64,000 bases of DNA from Dyadobacter sp. CY343 (GTDB taxonomy: Bacteria > Bacteroidota > Bacteroidia > Cytophagales > Spirosomataceae): NCBI RefSeq assembly GCF_021390335.1, contig NZ_JAJUXK010000004.1, positions 1-64,000 on the forward strand, given 5' to 3'. The notes under the pieces were generated by a model. The model had not been told where the DNA came from. It did not search any database and saw nothing but the letters and a program-made list of their open reading frames with translations. This document shows, piece by piece, positions 9,406 to 19,823 of the stretch (its first letter is position 1; every line of letters begins with the position of its first letter). A program made the position numbers and the translations under genes.

Positions 9406-10482
9406 ATGAATCTCAGACACACTACAAAAAACCAAAAAACACGATATTACGAGCTGGATGCATTGAGAGGTATTGCGGCCGTCAGCGTGATGCTATTTCA
9501 TTTTACAATCAATACCAATAAAACTCTGCTCGGATGGGAATTCCGGTTTGGCGTCACCGGAGTGGACCTTTTCTTCATGATCAGTGGGTTCGTGATCCTG
9601 TTGAGCGCATCCAAAACGAGTACTGCTGGCCGGTTTGTAAGATCACGGTTTGTCAGATTGTACCCTGCCTTCTGGCTATGTGCCTTGCTGACTTTTCTGG
9701 TGAAACAAACCATTGAACCCCTGAGTACCTCTGCAAACGAACTGCTGGCTAATATAACGATGGTCCCGATATTCTTTGGATACGAATACCTCGACGGCTC
9801 TTACTGGACACTTGTAATCGAGCTGACCTTCTACTTTGGCGTGGCTGCATTATTGTTCTCTGGCAGGATCAGCCAGATAGAAGAGGTGGGACTGTCTTGC
9901 ATTGCGGCTATCGTGCTTCTGCACAGCAACGCGGGTTATTATCCTGACTTCTACCATTTTATCACCAATAAAATACAGATACTCAATCACTTTCCATTAT
10001 TCTTCTCAGGCATTGTGTGTTACCGGATCAAAGGCTTGGGCTGGAAATTACGCAGGTTCGGCTACCTGATCATTTCGATGGCAGCTTCCATTTATCTGCA
10101 CGACAAAGGCGGCCCGGCACATCATTTCGTCAGCCTGCGAGAGCATAGTGTGCTGATCATTTCGTTTCACATACTTTTCATTCTTTTCATCCACGGTCAG
10201 CTGCATTTCCTGAAACAGCGCGTTCTGATTTTTTGGGGAGAAATATCCTACTGCCTCTACCTGATCCACCAATACATTGGTCTGAAAATCATGAAAGCGA
10301 TTGTGGGAGCCGGCAATTTTAATATCTACTTCGCATTAGTGCTCACCGTTTCCGTTTGCACATTTTCGGCCTGGATTATTACTAACTGCATCGAACTGCC
10401 GGTAATCGGTTATCTAACATCAAAAAGGCAGCGGACGGGTGTAAAGCCTGCATTTGTGGAACTGTCAAATCGCAGTGAGTAA
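9406..10482 (+). CDS. Membrane acyltransferase, acyltransferase-3 family
   Basis: This 358-residue multi-pass membrane protein has the family signature at its start: YELDALRG (R21) and MLFHF (H32), the Arg and His typical of acyltransferase-3 enzymes such as OafA. About ten hydrophobic segments follow, with SYWTLVIELTFYF at about 144-156 and SYCLYLIHQYIG near 284-295, both common in this family. It probably transfers an acyl group to a surface sugar or lipid; acceptor and donor are not evident. It is monocistronic: a terminator lies upstream and a convergent gene downstream. An 8-bp inverted repeat (ATAGGACA at 9300 and TGTCCTAT at 9400) reaches into the start codon. Confidence 0.88.
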   Translation: MNLRHTTKNQKTRYYELDALRGIAAVSVMLFHFTINTNKTLLGWEFRFGVTGVDLFFMISGFVILLSASKTSTAGRFVRSRFVRLYPAFWLCALLTFLVKQTIEPLSTSANELLANITMVPIFFGYEYLDGSYWTLVIELTFYFGVAALLFSGRISQIEEVGLSCIAAIVLLHSNAGYYPDFYHFITNKIQILNHFPLFFSGIVCYRIKGLGWKLRRFGYLIISMAASIYLHDKGGPAHHFVSLREHSVLIISFHILFILFIHGQLHFLKQRVLIFWGEISYCLYLIHQYIGLKIMKAIVGAGNFNIYFALVLTVSVCTFSAWIITNCIELPVIGYLTSKRQRTGVKPAFVELSNRSE

Positions 10483-10534
10483 CATCATTTCGCCGGTTTC
10501 AGAACCAGGCAAAAGTTTAGATTTAAATCTCATA

Positions 10535-11449
10535 CTACATCATAAACACAGTAGCAATCGACACTAAAACTACGGAGAGCATCATCGAGAGGAAAACGAG
10601 CAGGGAAGACTGTTCTTCATCGGCTTTGAGAAAAGCTGCAAATACGGTCACATTCGCAGCGACAGGAAACAGCGGCACGAGCATTAACATTTTAAAATCC
10701 TCTTTTTCCAGATCCTTTGCTACCAGCGACGCCCCCAGCACAATTACGGCCAATATCAAAGCAGCGGCAATAGTTCGAAAACCGAGCAACTTTGCAAAAT
10801 AAGGCACTTTTATGTCTTTAAATTTCACATTGGCCAGCTGAAACCCAACAATCATCATACCTGCCGCCGAAACCATAAAACTGATAACTTTCAACGCCGG
10901 CTTCACAACTTCGGGGGTTTCCAAACCAACGATCTTGCAGATTACGCCCGCAACAAAAACGTACAGGAATGGGATACTCAGCATTTCTTTCAAAGCCTTG
11001 CCCGAATCGTACTTCGTTTTCGCTACCTGGTAATAGCCGATCGTGTCGCCGTAAAGTGCCGAGCCGAGGTAAATGCAGATCAGGACACTTACTTTATCTT
11101 CCCCGAAAAGGGCAGTGACCGTCGGAATACCGAAGAATGCGATATTGAAAAATGAAAATGAGCTTCGCAAAAGCAGCGGATCTGTCTCATTACCCAACTT
11201 TTTATGAATTCCTTTTGCGACATAATTCATTCCCAATGCAAGCAGAAAAGTCAGGATCGGAAGTACGATCAGCTTCGAAGGTTCGGCGTCGAGCATATTG
11301 GTGAAAACCACCAGTGGCAGCAGCACATTGATCAGCGGTTTGCTGACATAATCCGAGTTGAAATCGAATTTCTTGCTGATCAGATAGCCCGCCGGGATAA
11401 ATGCCATCACCGGTAAAAGCTCCTTATAGAGTTTAAGAAGGGTTTCCAA
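10535..11449 (-). CDS. AEC (auxin efflux carrier) family permease
   Basis: This 304-residue membrane protein has about ten hydrophobic segments in two halves, as in the AEC/BASS-like transporter fold. Typical family positions include the Asn/Pro segments PLINVLLPLVVFTNM at about 37-51 and SFFNIAFFGIPTVTALFG at about 99-116. AEC proteins export or import small organic acids and similar anions; the substrate here is unknown. Its start overlaps the end of the upstream FAD-binding gene by 17 bp, so the two are co-translated. It may transport the substrate or product of that enzyme. Confidence 0.85.
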   Translation of the reverse strand: METLLKLYKELLPVMAFIPAGYLISKKFDFNSDYVSKPLINVLLPLVVFTNMLDAEPSKLIVLPILTFLLALGMNYVAKGIHKKLGNETDPLLLRSSFSFFNIAFFGIPTVTALFGEDKVSVLICIYLGSALYGDTIGYYQVAKTKYDSGKALKEMLSIPFLYVFVAGVICKIVGLETPEVVKPALKVISFMVSAAGMMIVGFQLANVKFKDIKVPYFAKLLGFRTIAAALILAVIVLGASLVAKDLEKEDFKMLMLVPLFPVAANVTVFAAFLKADEEQSSLLVFLSMMLSVVLVSIATVFMM

Positions 11450-12953
11450 TGAGCTGGGTAGTAAGGTGACGAGATAAATTACCGATCATTTTGACATTGA
11501 ACCAAACCGCATTCACATCCAGCAGCAGGCCGTTCGTAATATGTCCGACTGCATAGAAATTCGGGTAAGTGTCATTTCCTGTGATCACCTGCATGGTTTC
11601 AGTATTAATCCTGATCCCGCCCGCCTTCTCAGGTTCTACCAGACCGTCCTCGGCCAGGTTTTGCATCAGTTCCGATTTCATCATTTTCACCGCCGAAGCC
11701 GGACCCGTTGCATTGATCAGGTATTTTTCAGAAGATTTCTCTCCATGCTCGCAGGCCAGCACAAATTCATTTTTCTCATCATTGAAAACCACCTCCTTCA
11801 AACCTGAGATCACTGAGAGTTGCCCGCTCTCAAACAATTGGTTCACGCGCTCCGCATTGACCAGCGGCATACAATGCCGGCTCACGCCCCAATAGGCACC
11901 GAGCCATTTTTTGAATTTCAGCTTTTCCGATTCGTCCAGCCACTTCCACATCTCCGAACTTTCGTACCGGAGCGAATAGGGAATATTGATCAGCGCGTCG
12001 CCACCGTCCCTGGCAATGCGAATATCTTCTTTCAGGAGTTCACCCGCTGGCTTTCCGACCCGTTCAGTCGCTTTCCAGTCTATTTTCCCACCCGCGTATT
12101 CTTCCGCTTCCTGCATAAAAAGTCTGAAAATTTCCTTTACCGTCGGATTCCGCAGTTCCTTTCGCTGGATTTCATGCAGGTTTCTGAGCGTCAAAAACCT
12201 GCACTCGACTTTTTGCGGGAATTCCGGCTGCACCCTCGGCATCAGCCCGTCGGGCGAGTAGCAGGTAATGTTACCCGTATATTCATTATCGGTCAGCGTC
12301 ATCAGCGCGTCAATAGCGCTCAGACTTGACCCTAAAATTCCAACATTTGCGTCTTTCGGGATTTTTTCCAAAAGCGGCGAAGAAGGCCACGGCGAACCGA
12401 AATAATGCTCCCTATCTTCCAGTTCTGGGTAGTTATTGGCAACCGGTGTACCTGGAGACAGCAGCAGAATGTTACATTTATGTGATTGGTTATCAGACAA
12501 ATGGATCTCAAATCCGTCTTCGAGTTTACTAACCCTTTTTGCGCTGGCGCGGATCACATTCACTTCCATACCCTCGGATTGCGCGAGCTGGAAGTAGTGT
12601 TCAAATTGCTCTTTCAAATAATCGCCATATAACCTTCTGGTTGTGAATGCGCGATTTTCTCCCTGGTTATCCACCACTTCATCCCCTATCCTCGCATCGT
12701 GTTCAATAAGCCAATCACTGAAATGCTGCGGTTCGGCAAAATGTATCCCCATCAGATCCGCCTGAGTGTTGAGAATATGACCCGGTTGTTTGGTCCCGAA
12801 AGCAAGTCCTTTCCCAACTTCCTCATTCTCCTCGATGATCGTTATGCTGACTTGCTTGTGACTTTTCGCAATCCTGAATTCCAGAAAAAGCTCTATAAAT
12901 GCTGATATTCCACACGCTCCGCCACCTATAATGGCAATATTGGTTAAACTCAT
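11433..12953 (-). CDS. FAD/NAD(P)-binding protein
   Basis: This 506-residue protein begins with a Rossmann dinucleotide-binding motif, IIGGGACG at residues 8-15, and an acidic end of beta-2 (IIEENEEVGKG). It matches the family often named FAD-NAD(P)-binding, with the motifs GHILNTQADLMGIHFAEP and YSPDGLMPRVQPEFP. A second Rossmann-like element is IGILGSSLSAID-like (VGILGSSLSAIDAL, about 197-210). A flavin-dependent oxidoreductase or monooxygenase role is likely; the substrate is unknown. It is the first gene of a two-gene operon with the AEC permease. Confidence 0.82.
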   Translation of the reverse strand: MSLTNIAIIGGGACGISAFIELFLEFRIAKSHKQVSITIIEENEEVGKGLAFGTKQPGHILNTQADLMGIHFAEPQHFSDWLIEHDARIGDEVVDNQGENRAFTTRRLYGDYLKEQFEHYFQLAQSEGMEVNVIRASAKRVSKLEDGFEIHLSDNQSHKCNILLLSPGTPVANNYPELEDREHYFGSPWPSSPLLEKIPKDANVGILGSSLSAIDALMTLTDNEYTGNITCYSPDGLMPRVQPEFPQKVECRFLTLRNLHEIQRKELRNPTVKEIFRLFMQEAEEYAGGKIDWKATERVGKPAGELLKEDIRIARDGGDALINIPYSLRYESSEMWKWLDESEKLKFKKWLGAYWGVSRHCMPLVNAERVNQLFESGQLSVISGLKEVVFNDEKNEFVLACEHGEKSSEKYLINATGPASAVKMMKSELMQNLAEDGLVEPEKAGGIRINTETMQVITGNDTYPNFYAVGHITNGLLLDVNAVWFNVKMIGNLSRHLTTQLIGNPS

Positions 12954-13047
12954 TTCCCGGTTTCTGTTTGCATCCAGCCACCCACCCGGCAGCTATTTCG
13001 TGTCGGGTTCTTAAATAATCATGCTTGATAGAACGGAAGCAATGCGG

Positions 13048-15420
13048 CTAATGTATCGAGGCCGACGACGTGATCTCCTTTTTCTCCCCATTCACCTTCA
13101 CCATTACTTTTCGGGGAATTTCGGAAGAAACCCGGTAGTTGGTCACTTTGCTATCTTTCCATTCAAAATCGACAGTAAAGTTGCCTCTCGCTTTCAAGCC
13201 TCTCACTTCGCCCGAGGCTTTCCATGCATCGGGAATGGCCGGGAGGATATCAATATACCCGTCGTGACTTTGTATCAGCATTTCGGCAATGCCCGCGGTG
13301 CCGCCGAAATTACCGTCGATCTGGAATGGTGGACCTGCCGACAGCAGATTTGGGTACACGCCGCCGCCACCGCCATAGTTCATATTGGTTTGCAAAGTGG
13401 GCGTAAGCAGCTCTTTCAGCAATTTGTCAGCACGGTTACCATCATGTAACCTCGCCCAGAACAGCAACTTATATGCTTTCGACCAGCCCGGACTATCGTC
13501 GCCGCGCACTTCAAGGGTCTTTGCAGAAGCCGCTGCCAGCTCCGGTGTCTTTTCGGGTGTGATCAGCGGAGCCGGATACAGCCCGTACAAATGCGAAATG
13601 TGCCTGTGTTTGGGATCCGTTTCCTTGTATTCTTCAAGCCACTCCATTAGTCTGCCGTCGCTCGCAACCACGCCCGGCGGGGGCAGTTCTTTCAGTTTAT
13701 TTTGGAGAGTAATCTTAAAATCCGCATCCAATCCCAGCACATCGCAGGCTGTGATCACATTTGTAAAAAGCTCCCGGGTGATCTGGTTATCGATCGTCGG
13801 GCCCATGCATATCGCCGCCTTTTTTTCATTGGCAAGATAAAATGTATTCTCCGGCGAGATGGAAGGCGCGGTCACCAGCCAGCCGGTTTTTGGGTCTTTC
13901 ACCAATGCGCTGCTGTAAAATTCCGCGGAGCCTTTCAGGATCGGGTATATTTCTCTGAGGTAATTTTTATCATTTGTAAATGCATAATGCTCCCACAGGT
14001 TATTACAAATCCAGCCCGACCCTGCGTTGCTCGCGCCCCAGGAAGCTTCCTCTCCCGGCTCTGTAAATCCCCATACATTCGTGATCACGTGGGCCACCCA
14101 GCCGTTTGCATTGTAGTATGCTTTTGCCGTTTTTTCTCCCGGCTTTACCATTCCTTTTACCAGATCGGCCAGCGGCAAATTCAGCTCCGACAGGTTAGTG
14201 ACTTCCACCGGCCAGTGGTTCATCTGCACATTTACATCCAGGTGGTAATCGCCATTCCACGGTGTGCGGATCTGGTTTGCCCAGAGTCCCTGCAAGTTCG
14301 GCGGAAGCAGTCCCACGCGCGTGCTGCTGATGCTAAGATACCTGCCAAACTGAAAGAACAAAACGGGCAGCGCAAGATCCGATGCATGCTCTTTTTGATA
14401 GGCAAAAAGGCGCTGATCAGTAGGGGTATCATCAATTTTAGCCTCTCCCAGGCGAAAGTTAGCACGATTGAAAAGTTTCTGATAATTTAACAGATGTACT
14501 TGTTTCTGAACACTGTAAGATTTCTTCACCGCGACATTAATGAGCCTCTGCGTTTCAGATTCAAAGTTTTTGTCCTTGAAGTCTGTTCCTGCGGAAAAGT
14601 AGAAAATGACTTCATTTGCATTGGTAATCACTAATTCCTTACCTGAAATAGTCACTTTTCCTCCCGTTATCTGCGGTCGGACCTTGGCCAGGTATCGCAT
14701 TCCTTTTCCGTCGGTTCCGTTATTTAATTGACCCGACATTTCCAGGGTATTGCCTTTAATAAAGGTTTGAAATCGCTCGGGACGGTCGAGGCTGAGGCGT
14801 AGGTTCAGGTTGCCGGGCTTGTCAGCGGATAATTTTATAACACCGATATCATCACCAAAACTCGTAAAATATTCCCGTCGGTAAGTCACGCCGTTGACGG
14901 TATAAACCACACTCGCCACCGCGTCATTCAGCGACAATTCTCTTCTGTAATTTTGAAATTGAATGTCTGAAGAATCGACATTTTTGTAGGCAAAATGCAT
15001 ACGCAGATTCCCCAAAACCTGGTAGCAGCCGAATGGTACATTCGCGCCGTCGCCGTGTCCCGAGCCCGCGCCTTTCGCCACAAAATTCTGGTTGACCAGC
15101 TCCTGCGCTTCGTCGTTTTTTCCTTCCAGGAGCAGCCTGCGAATTTCGGGCAGACTTCTGTGCGCCTCGTAATTATTGGCATCCTGCACCCCACCCGACC
15201 AGAGTGTAATATCATTAAGTACGATATTTTCGCGCAGCACTCCCCCGTCGCTCATCATCCCCAGCCGCCCGTTACCAAGCGGGATCGTTTCCTCCCATTG
15301 CCGGGCAGGTTTGTCGTACCAGAGGCGCAACGGATTTTGAGACCTCGCATTTTGCGGGGTTAGGCAGACGATAAATAGTAAAACGGCAAGCGTACTCGGC
15401 AGGATATTTTTGCGGATCAT
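13048..15420 (-). CDS. Glycoside hydrolase family 95 (alpha-L-fucosidase-type)
   Basis: This 790-residue exported enzyme has a signal peptide at about 1-27. The GH95 N-terminal beta-domain is marked by [20 protein letters not shown] and LWSGG. The (alpha/alpha)6 catalytic region contains [20 protein letters not shown] and [11 protein letters not shown], and the C-terminal part contains [16 protein letters not shown]. The length fits the family. The first Asn of the N-x-N pair known from bifidobacterial AfcA is Asp here (DVN), a substitution I believe is common in Bacteroidetes members. GH95 enzymes remove alpha-1,2-linked L-fucose or L-galactose. The neighbouring AraC regulator and SusC/D pair suggest it acts on glycans imported by that locus. 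Confidence 0.92.
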   Translation of the reverse strand: MIRKNILPSTLAVLLFIVCLTPQNARSQNPLRLWYDKPARQWEETIPLGNGRLGMMSDGGVLRENIVLNDITLWSGGVQDANNYEAHRSLPEIRRLLLEGKNDEAQELVNQNFVAKGAGSGHGDGANVPFGCYQVLGNLRMHFAYKNVDSSDIQFQNYRRELSLNDAVASVVYTVNGVTYRREYFTSFGDDIGVIKLSADKPGNLNLRLSLDRPERFQTFIKGNTLEMSGQLNNGTDGKGMRYLAKVRPQITGGKVTISGKELVITNANEVIFYFSAGTDFKDKNFESETQRLINVAVKKSYSVQKQVHLLNYQKLFNRANFRLGEAKIDDTPTDQRLFAYQKEHASDLALPVLFFQFGRYLSISSTRVGLLPPNLQGLWANQIRTPWNGDYHLDVNVQMNHWPVEVTNLSELNLPLADLVKGMVKPGEKTAKAYYNANGWVAHVITNVWGFTEPGEEASWGASNAGSGWICNNLWEHYAFTNDKNYLREIYPILKGSAEFYSSALVKDPKTGWLVTAPSISPENTFYLANEKKAAICMGPTIDNQITRELFTNVITACDVLGLDADFKITLQNKLKELPPPGVVASDGRLMEWLEEYKETDPKHRHISHLYGLYPAPLITPEKTPELAAASAKTLEVRGDDSPGWSKAYKLLFWARLHDGNRADKLLKELLTPTLQTNMNYGGGGGVYPNLLSAGPPFQIDGNFGGTAGIAEMLIQSHDGYIDILPAIPDAWKASGEVRGLKARGNFTVDFEWKDSKVTNYRVSSEIPRKVMVKVNGEKKEITSSASIH

Positions 15421-15537
15421 TTTGGTAATCGGTTAATTTCCTCAATGCATATAGCCATAAAACATCCGCCTGGCGCAGCACTACTGCATTCCGGTGATGT
15501 AATATTGAATTTTCTGAAACAAGTTTGGACTTCCTTT

Positions 15538-16659
15538 TTAAAGCGGCGCGACTTCTGCCAGCGATATTCCCTCGGCAAATTCCGCACAAAGCTGGCTCAC
15601 ATATCCCACGAAATGAACCAGATTAACCATTCCGAGGCGGATTTTGTTGGGTAGTACCTGGTAGTATTTTTTAAATGCAGCAGTAAAATGCGTTGGGTTT
15701 TTGTAGCCGGTCTTTTGTGAAATTTCGGAGATCCTCGTGCCGGGCTGTTGCAGTAGCTGCATGGAAGCTTCCATCCGCAGATCGTGCAGGTAACTGAAAA
15801 CGGGCTTTCCGAAAACTTCCTTGAAATGCTTTTTAAGGCTGAATTCGTTCGTGCCGATCTGATGCGCGAGGTCTTTCAGCGACCAGCTTTTATCCAGGTT
15901 CTCGGTCAAAATACGCCGTGCCAGGTGCATTTTCTCTACATCCGATTCTTTCAGTGCAATGGTAATATCAGGTGCCGGAAGCTGTTCATATTGCTCAAAT
16001 TGCAGCGCGAGCAATTCGATAACTTTGGCCTTGATAAACAGCCCTTTCTGATAATTACTATATGTACAATTCAGGATCTCGAACAGTGAGGAGATCATCC
16101 TGGAAGTGACGGGCATATTGCGCCAGCTCATAAACGCAGGCAGCAGCGAGCGGATACCCTTTTGAAAATGCGCGTAAAGCGGGTGCGTTTTAGGTAAGTT
16201 GTTGAAAAAGAAGTCGGTACTGAGGTTGATCGCAAATACCTCCACATCCTCCTGCGGCCGCCATTGAATTTGCATGTCTTTTTGCGGCAATAAGAACAGG
16301 TTATGCTGCTGCGAGCGGAATTTTACAAAAGGTTTTGTAGAAGCCTCGGAGAAATAGGTAGTAACGCTTTGCAAGCTGAAATTCATCTGAATGTGTGAGC
16401 CCAGCATTCGCACAGGCAGCGGGTCGGAGGAACGCACGTGGAATTTCCCGTACCATACGTACACACCTTCCATGATCAGCTCTTTTCCCACTCCAACTAT
16501 CCGCGCATCGTCGTAAACAAGGTTACGTTCGGTCACCTCGTCCCCTCCCGGCGAAGCAAAATCCGGAAACTGCCAGAATTGCATTCCTACCTCTTCCTCC
16601 ACCGGCTCCATGCGCGTCATTTCTCCCTGATTCGTCATTTTTTCTCCTTTTACCGTCAT
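15538..16659 (-). CDS. AraC-family transcriptional regulator
   Basis: The frame is open from 16692, but a TAnnTTTG-type box (TACTTTTG, 16697-16690) would overlap that first ATG, so the ATG at 16659 (MTVKGEK) is preferred; later Met codons are also possible. The N-terminal part (about 1-240) is a sensory region without a recognised cofactor motif. The C-terminal 100 residues form two helix-turn-helix units (WSLKDLAHQIGTNEFSLKKHF, then RISEISQKTGYKNPTHFTAAF and KKYYQVLPNKI). It lies between the GH95 gene and the divergent susC/susD pair and probably activates the locus on sensing a glycan signal. Confidence 0.88.
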   Translation of the reverse strand: MTVKGEKMTNQGEMTRMEPVEEEVGMQFWQFPDFASPGGDEVTERNLVYDDARIVGVGKELIMEGVYVWYGKFHVRSSDPLPVRMLGSHIQMNFSLQSVTTYFSEASTKPFVKFRSQQHNLFLLPQKDMQIQWRPQEDVEVFAINLSTDFFFNNLPKTHPLYAHFQKGIRSLLPAFMSWRNMPVTSRMISSLFEILNCTYSNYQKGLFIKAKVIELLALQFEQYEQLPAPDITIALKESDVEKMHLARRILTENLDKSWSLKDLAHQIGTNEFSLKKHFKEVFGKPVFSYLHDLRMEASMQLLQQPGTRISEISQKTGYKNPTHFTAAFKKYYQVLPNKIRLGMVNLVHFVGYVSQLCAEFAEGISLAEVAPL

Positions 16660-16696
16660 CGCGGTCACTTTCCAAAAGATACCTTTGCGCAAAAGT

Positions 16697-16712
16697 AGTC
16701 TGTATTTAGACT
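16697..16712. promoter_or_regulatory. Palindrome in the araC-like/susC intergenic region
   Basis: AGTCT-GTATTT-AGACT is a perfect inverted repeat in the 92-125 bp between the divergent regulator and susC genes. It is a candidate operator for the AraC-type regulator or part of its promoter. Confidence 0.35.
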
Positions 16713-16784
16713 GTTTTTAAACAATACTCAAAAATCTACTAATAAATCAATTAAAAATTTCACAAATCCCTAACATCATTTGAA

Positions 16785-19700
16785 ATGATATTTTACAAAA
16801 AGTGCTTTTTACTCCTCCTTCTCTGGCTACCGGGGCTCCTTGCCTTCGCGCAGAAAAGCGAGATTACGGGCCGGGTGATCGAACAAACCTCGGGCGATCC
16901 GCTTCCGGGGGCGAATATCATCCTTAAAGGCAGTTCCGACGCGACGATCGCAAATGAAAAAGGGGAATTTCGTATGCAAACCGAAGCCGGAGATATACTG
17001 GTAGTTTCCTTTATCGGTTTTGAAACGCGGGAGATCATCGTTGACAGGAATGCATCGGCGCTGACGATTGCGATGAAAGAAGATGTGAACCAGCTTTCCG
17101 AAATCATGGTAACCGGTGCATTGGGCATCAAACGCGCGGCGCGGGAGCTGGGCGGCGGCTCGCAAGTAGTAGGTTCCGAAAACCTCAACCAGGCCAAGAC
17201 CATCAACCCGCTCAACGGACTGACCAGTAAAGTGGCCGGTTTGCGTATCAATATGTATGATAGCAAGGTTGACCCGCAAATCCAGATCACCATGCGCGGT
17301 ACGCGCTCATTGAACCGCTCCAAAAACGCGCCGATCTACGTGGTCGACGGGGTGCCGGTGCCGGATATCAGCCGCATTAACCCAAATGATATTGAAAGTG
17401 TGACTGTTCTGAAAGGCGCCAATGCAGCCGCATTATATGGATCAGAAGGTGTGAACGGGGCGCTGATGGTGACGACTAAAACCGGAAACCGTGACAAAGG
17501 CCGGGTTACATTCGGTCACACGACCACGTTTTCAAACGTATATATGCTTCCGCCCGCTCAGACGCAGTATGGTCAGGGGGTAAATGGCGTGTACAATGCC
17601 ACGCAGGCTGAATCGTGGGGCCCTGCATTTGATGGTTCCATGAAAGATTTCGGTCCGAAACTGCCTGACGGGACGCAGCCTCAGGCATTATATGCAGCGC
17701 CTGGCAGCGACAACCGGCTCGACCTGTTCCAGACAGGCGTGAATATGCAGAACGACATTTCTTTCTCCGGCGGTGACGAAAAAACGACTTACTTTTTCTC
17801 CGTTCAGGATGCTGCGATCAAAGGGATCATTCCGGAAGATAAGAGCCGCAGGACCGGCGCACGTTTCAACGGTTCCAGGAATTTCGGCAAGCTGAAAACT
17901 GCCTACAATATCAACTATGTGTATTTTACCAAAAATACAACGCCCGACGGCCCGTGGATCACAGCCTATTCGCTGCCTGCCAATTTCAATTTTAATTCGA
18001 TGAAAGACTGGCAAAACCCGCTTGCTATCGGTAACCCGAACAACTTTTTTACAGATCTTCAAAAAAACCCTTACCACCAGATCAATAACATCCGTGACGA
18101 GAGCGAGCAGCAGAACCTGAACGGGAAAATCGAACTGGACTACGAGGTAACTCCCTGGTTCAATGCGATGTACAGGCTGGGACTTTACAATAATAATGTA
18201 CAGACGCGTAGCACAACCGGCAAGTTTGAAGCCGCTGGTCGCCGGAATGTTAATGGTAGTGTAAATGACGGTACCAACAATTTTCGCAGATTGAACGGCG
18301 ACCTGATCCTGAACTTCCACAAGGATTTCGGAAAATTCACAACCCGCCTTTTGCTGGGGCAGAATTTCCGCGCCGATAATACCAAAGCATCGTCGATCAG
18401 TACGAGTAACCTGCTTTTGCCGGATGTATTTAACCCGGGAACGCGCATTGGTGAACTGGCCGGAAGCTCTTCCATTACAGAATACCGCTCGCTGGCCGGT
18501 TATGGGGAATTTACGGCGGGTTATAATAACTATCTCTTCCTGACTTTTACGGGCCGAAACGAATGGGTTTCGGTGTTAAGTCAGGAAAACCGCTCTTATT
18601 TTTATCCGGGCGTAAGTGCGTCTTTTGTATTTAATGAGGCTATTCCGGCATTGAAAGACAATAATTTGCTGTCTTTCGGAAAACTGTTCGGTTCATGGAA
18701 TAAAACGGGTAACGTAACGCTCGACCCATATTCGCTCAATAATCCTTATACGCAGAGTAACGGTTTCCCGTTTGGTAACCTGGTCGGTTTTACGCCTGGG
18801 TTAAGGTATCCAAACCCCAACATTCAGCCTGAATTTGTGACTTCGTTTGAAGTGGGTACGCAGCTGAGCTTTTTCAATAACCGCCTGCATTTCGAGGGAA
18901 GCTATGTTTTCTCTGATTCGAAAGGGCAGATATTCAATGCTACTACTTCCCGCGCAACAGGTTACAGCAGCGCAGTTGTGAATGCGGGACGTTTGACAAA
19001 CAGTATTGTGGAACTGAGCGTGAGCGGGGATGTAGTGCGGACAAATGATCTGAAATGGAATGTAGGTTTCAATTTTACCCACATTAATAACCAGGTAAAA
19101 GAGCTTTATGAAGGACTGAGGTCTTTTAACATTTTCAGACAGTCTTATGCCAATATCGGCCAGGCTTATCCGAGCTTGCAGGTAAGTGATTATCAGCGTG
19201 ATCCCCAGGGCAGAGTAGTCGTGGACGCAGCAACCGGCGACCCGCTCGTGGCGGCCGATCCCCGGCATCTCGGCACGATGGTACCGCCCTATCAGATGGG
19301 TTTGAATACCAATGTAAAGTATAAAGGCTTCAACCTGGGCGCGCAATTTGACTGGCGCATGGGCGGCTGGTTGTATTCGGAGATCGTTCCCCGGATGTAC
19401 ACCGCCGGAACTGAGCCGCGCACCGCCGAATTCGGCCGTGAAGCATTCGTTTACCCCAATTCTGTGATCGAAACTTCTCCCGGGGTATTTACAGAAAATA
19501 CTGAATTGAAAACTTCCAGCGGCGGAAAGGCTTTCTGGACCAAACAGGGCGAGGTACAGATCAATACAGCGGCGAAATCGGACTTTTTCAAGTTGCGCGA
19601 GCTGAACGTTTCCTATTCCCTTCCTACTGCATTACTGGCCAAACAACGGTTTGTACGTGACGCGACAATTGGTTTCGTAGCTACTAACCTGTTCATTATC

Positions 19701-19823
19701 CGCCACAAAGACAACAAATACGGAGATCCGGAATATCTCTACAACAGCACAGACGGCTACCTCAGCTTCCGCCAGGTACCTCCATACAGAACTTACGGAT
19801 TTAACGTGAATGTAACTTTTTAA
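16785..19823 (+). CDS. susC: SusC/RagA-type TonB-linked outer-membrane transporter
   Basis: This 1012-residue beta-barrel protein imports oligosaccharides or other nutrients with its SusD lid. It has a signal peptide (about 1-22, ending AFAQ), a carboxypeptidase-like regulatory domain (ITGRVIEQTSGDPLPGANI, about 26-44, to 100), then a TonB-dependent plug with MRGTRSLN and the SusC signature YVVDGVPVPD at about 186-195, and a long barrel ending with the aromatic residue of NVNVTF. There is no extra STN signalling domain, so regulation is more likely through the neighbouring AraC protein than an anti-sigma relay. Its stop overlaps the susD start (TAATG). Confidence 0.95.
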   Translation: MIFYKKCFLLLLLWLPGLLAFAQKSEITGRVIEQTSGDPLPGANIILKGSSDATIANEKGEFRMQTEAGDILVVSFIGFETREIIVDRNASALTIAMKEDVNQLSEIMVTGALGIKRAARELGGGSQVVGSENLNQAKTINPLNGLTSKVAGLRINMYDSKVDPQIQITMRGTRSLNRSKNAPIYVVDGVPVPDISRINPNDIESVTVLKGANAAALYGSEGVNGALMVTTKTGNRDKGRVTFGHTTTFSNVYMLPPAQTQYGQGVNGVYNATQAESWGPAFDGSMKDFGPKLPDGTQPQALYAAPGSDNRLDLFQTGVNMQNDISFSGGDEKTTYFFSVQDAAIKGIIPEDKSRRTGARFNGSRNFGKLKTAYNINYVYFTKNTTPDGPWITAYSLPANFNFNSMKDWQNPLAIGNPNNFFTDLQKNPYHQINNIRDESEQQNLNGKIELDYEVTPWFNAMYRLGLYNNNVQTRSTTGKFEAAGRRNVNGSVNDGTNNFRRLNGDLILNFHKDFGKFTTRLLLGQNFRADNTKASSISTSNLLLPDVFNPGTRIGELAGSSSITEYRSLAGYGEFTAGYNNYLFLTFTGRNEWVSVLSQENRSYFYPGVSASFVFNEAIPALKDNNLLSFGKLFGSWNKTGNVTLDPYSLNNPYTQSNGFPFGNLVGFTPGLRYPNPNIQPEFVTSFEVGTQLSFFNNRLHFEGSYVFSDSKGQIFNATTSRATGYSSAVVNAGRLTNSIVELSVSGDVVRTNDLKWNVGFNFTHINNQVKELYEGLRSFNIFRQSYANIGQAYPSLQVSDYQRDPQGRVVVDAATGDPLVAADPRHLGTMVPPYQMGLNTNVKYKGFNLGAQFDWRMGGWLYSEIVPRMYTAGTEPRTAEFGREAFVYPNSVIETSPGVFTENTELKTSSGGKAFWTKQGEVQINTAAKSDFFKLRELNVSYSLPTALLAKQRFVRDATIGFVATNLFIIRHKDNKYGDPEYLYNSTDGYLSFRQVPPYRTYGFNVNVTF

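Noticed and set aside
9300..9407. 8-bp inverted repeat (ATAGGACA/TGTCCTAT) ahead of the acyltransferase gene
   Set aside because: It is too short and too widely spaced to claim an operator; noted only in the gene entry.
11820..12329. 169-codon plus-strand frame inside the FAD-binding gene
   Set aside because: It is a shadow of the intact minus-strand gene with no signal or domain.
13702..14490. 262-codon open frame on the plus strand inside the GH95 gene
   Set aside because: It is antisense to an intact GH95 reading frame and shows no known domain.
17688..18320. 210-codon minus-strand frame inside susC
   Set aside because: It overlaps the conserved SusC barrel and has no recognisable features.
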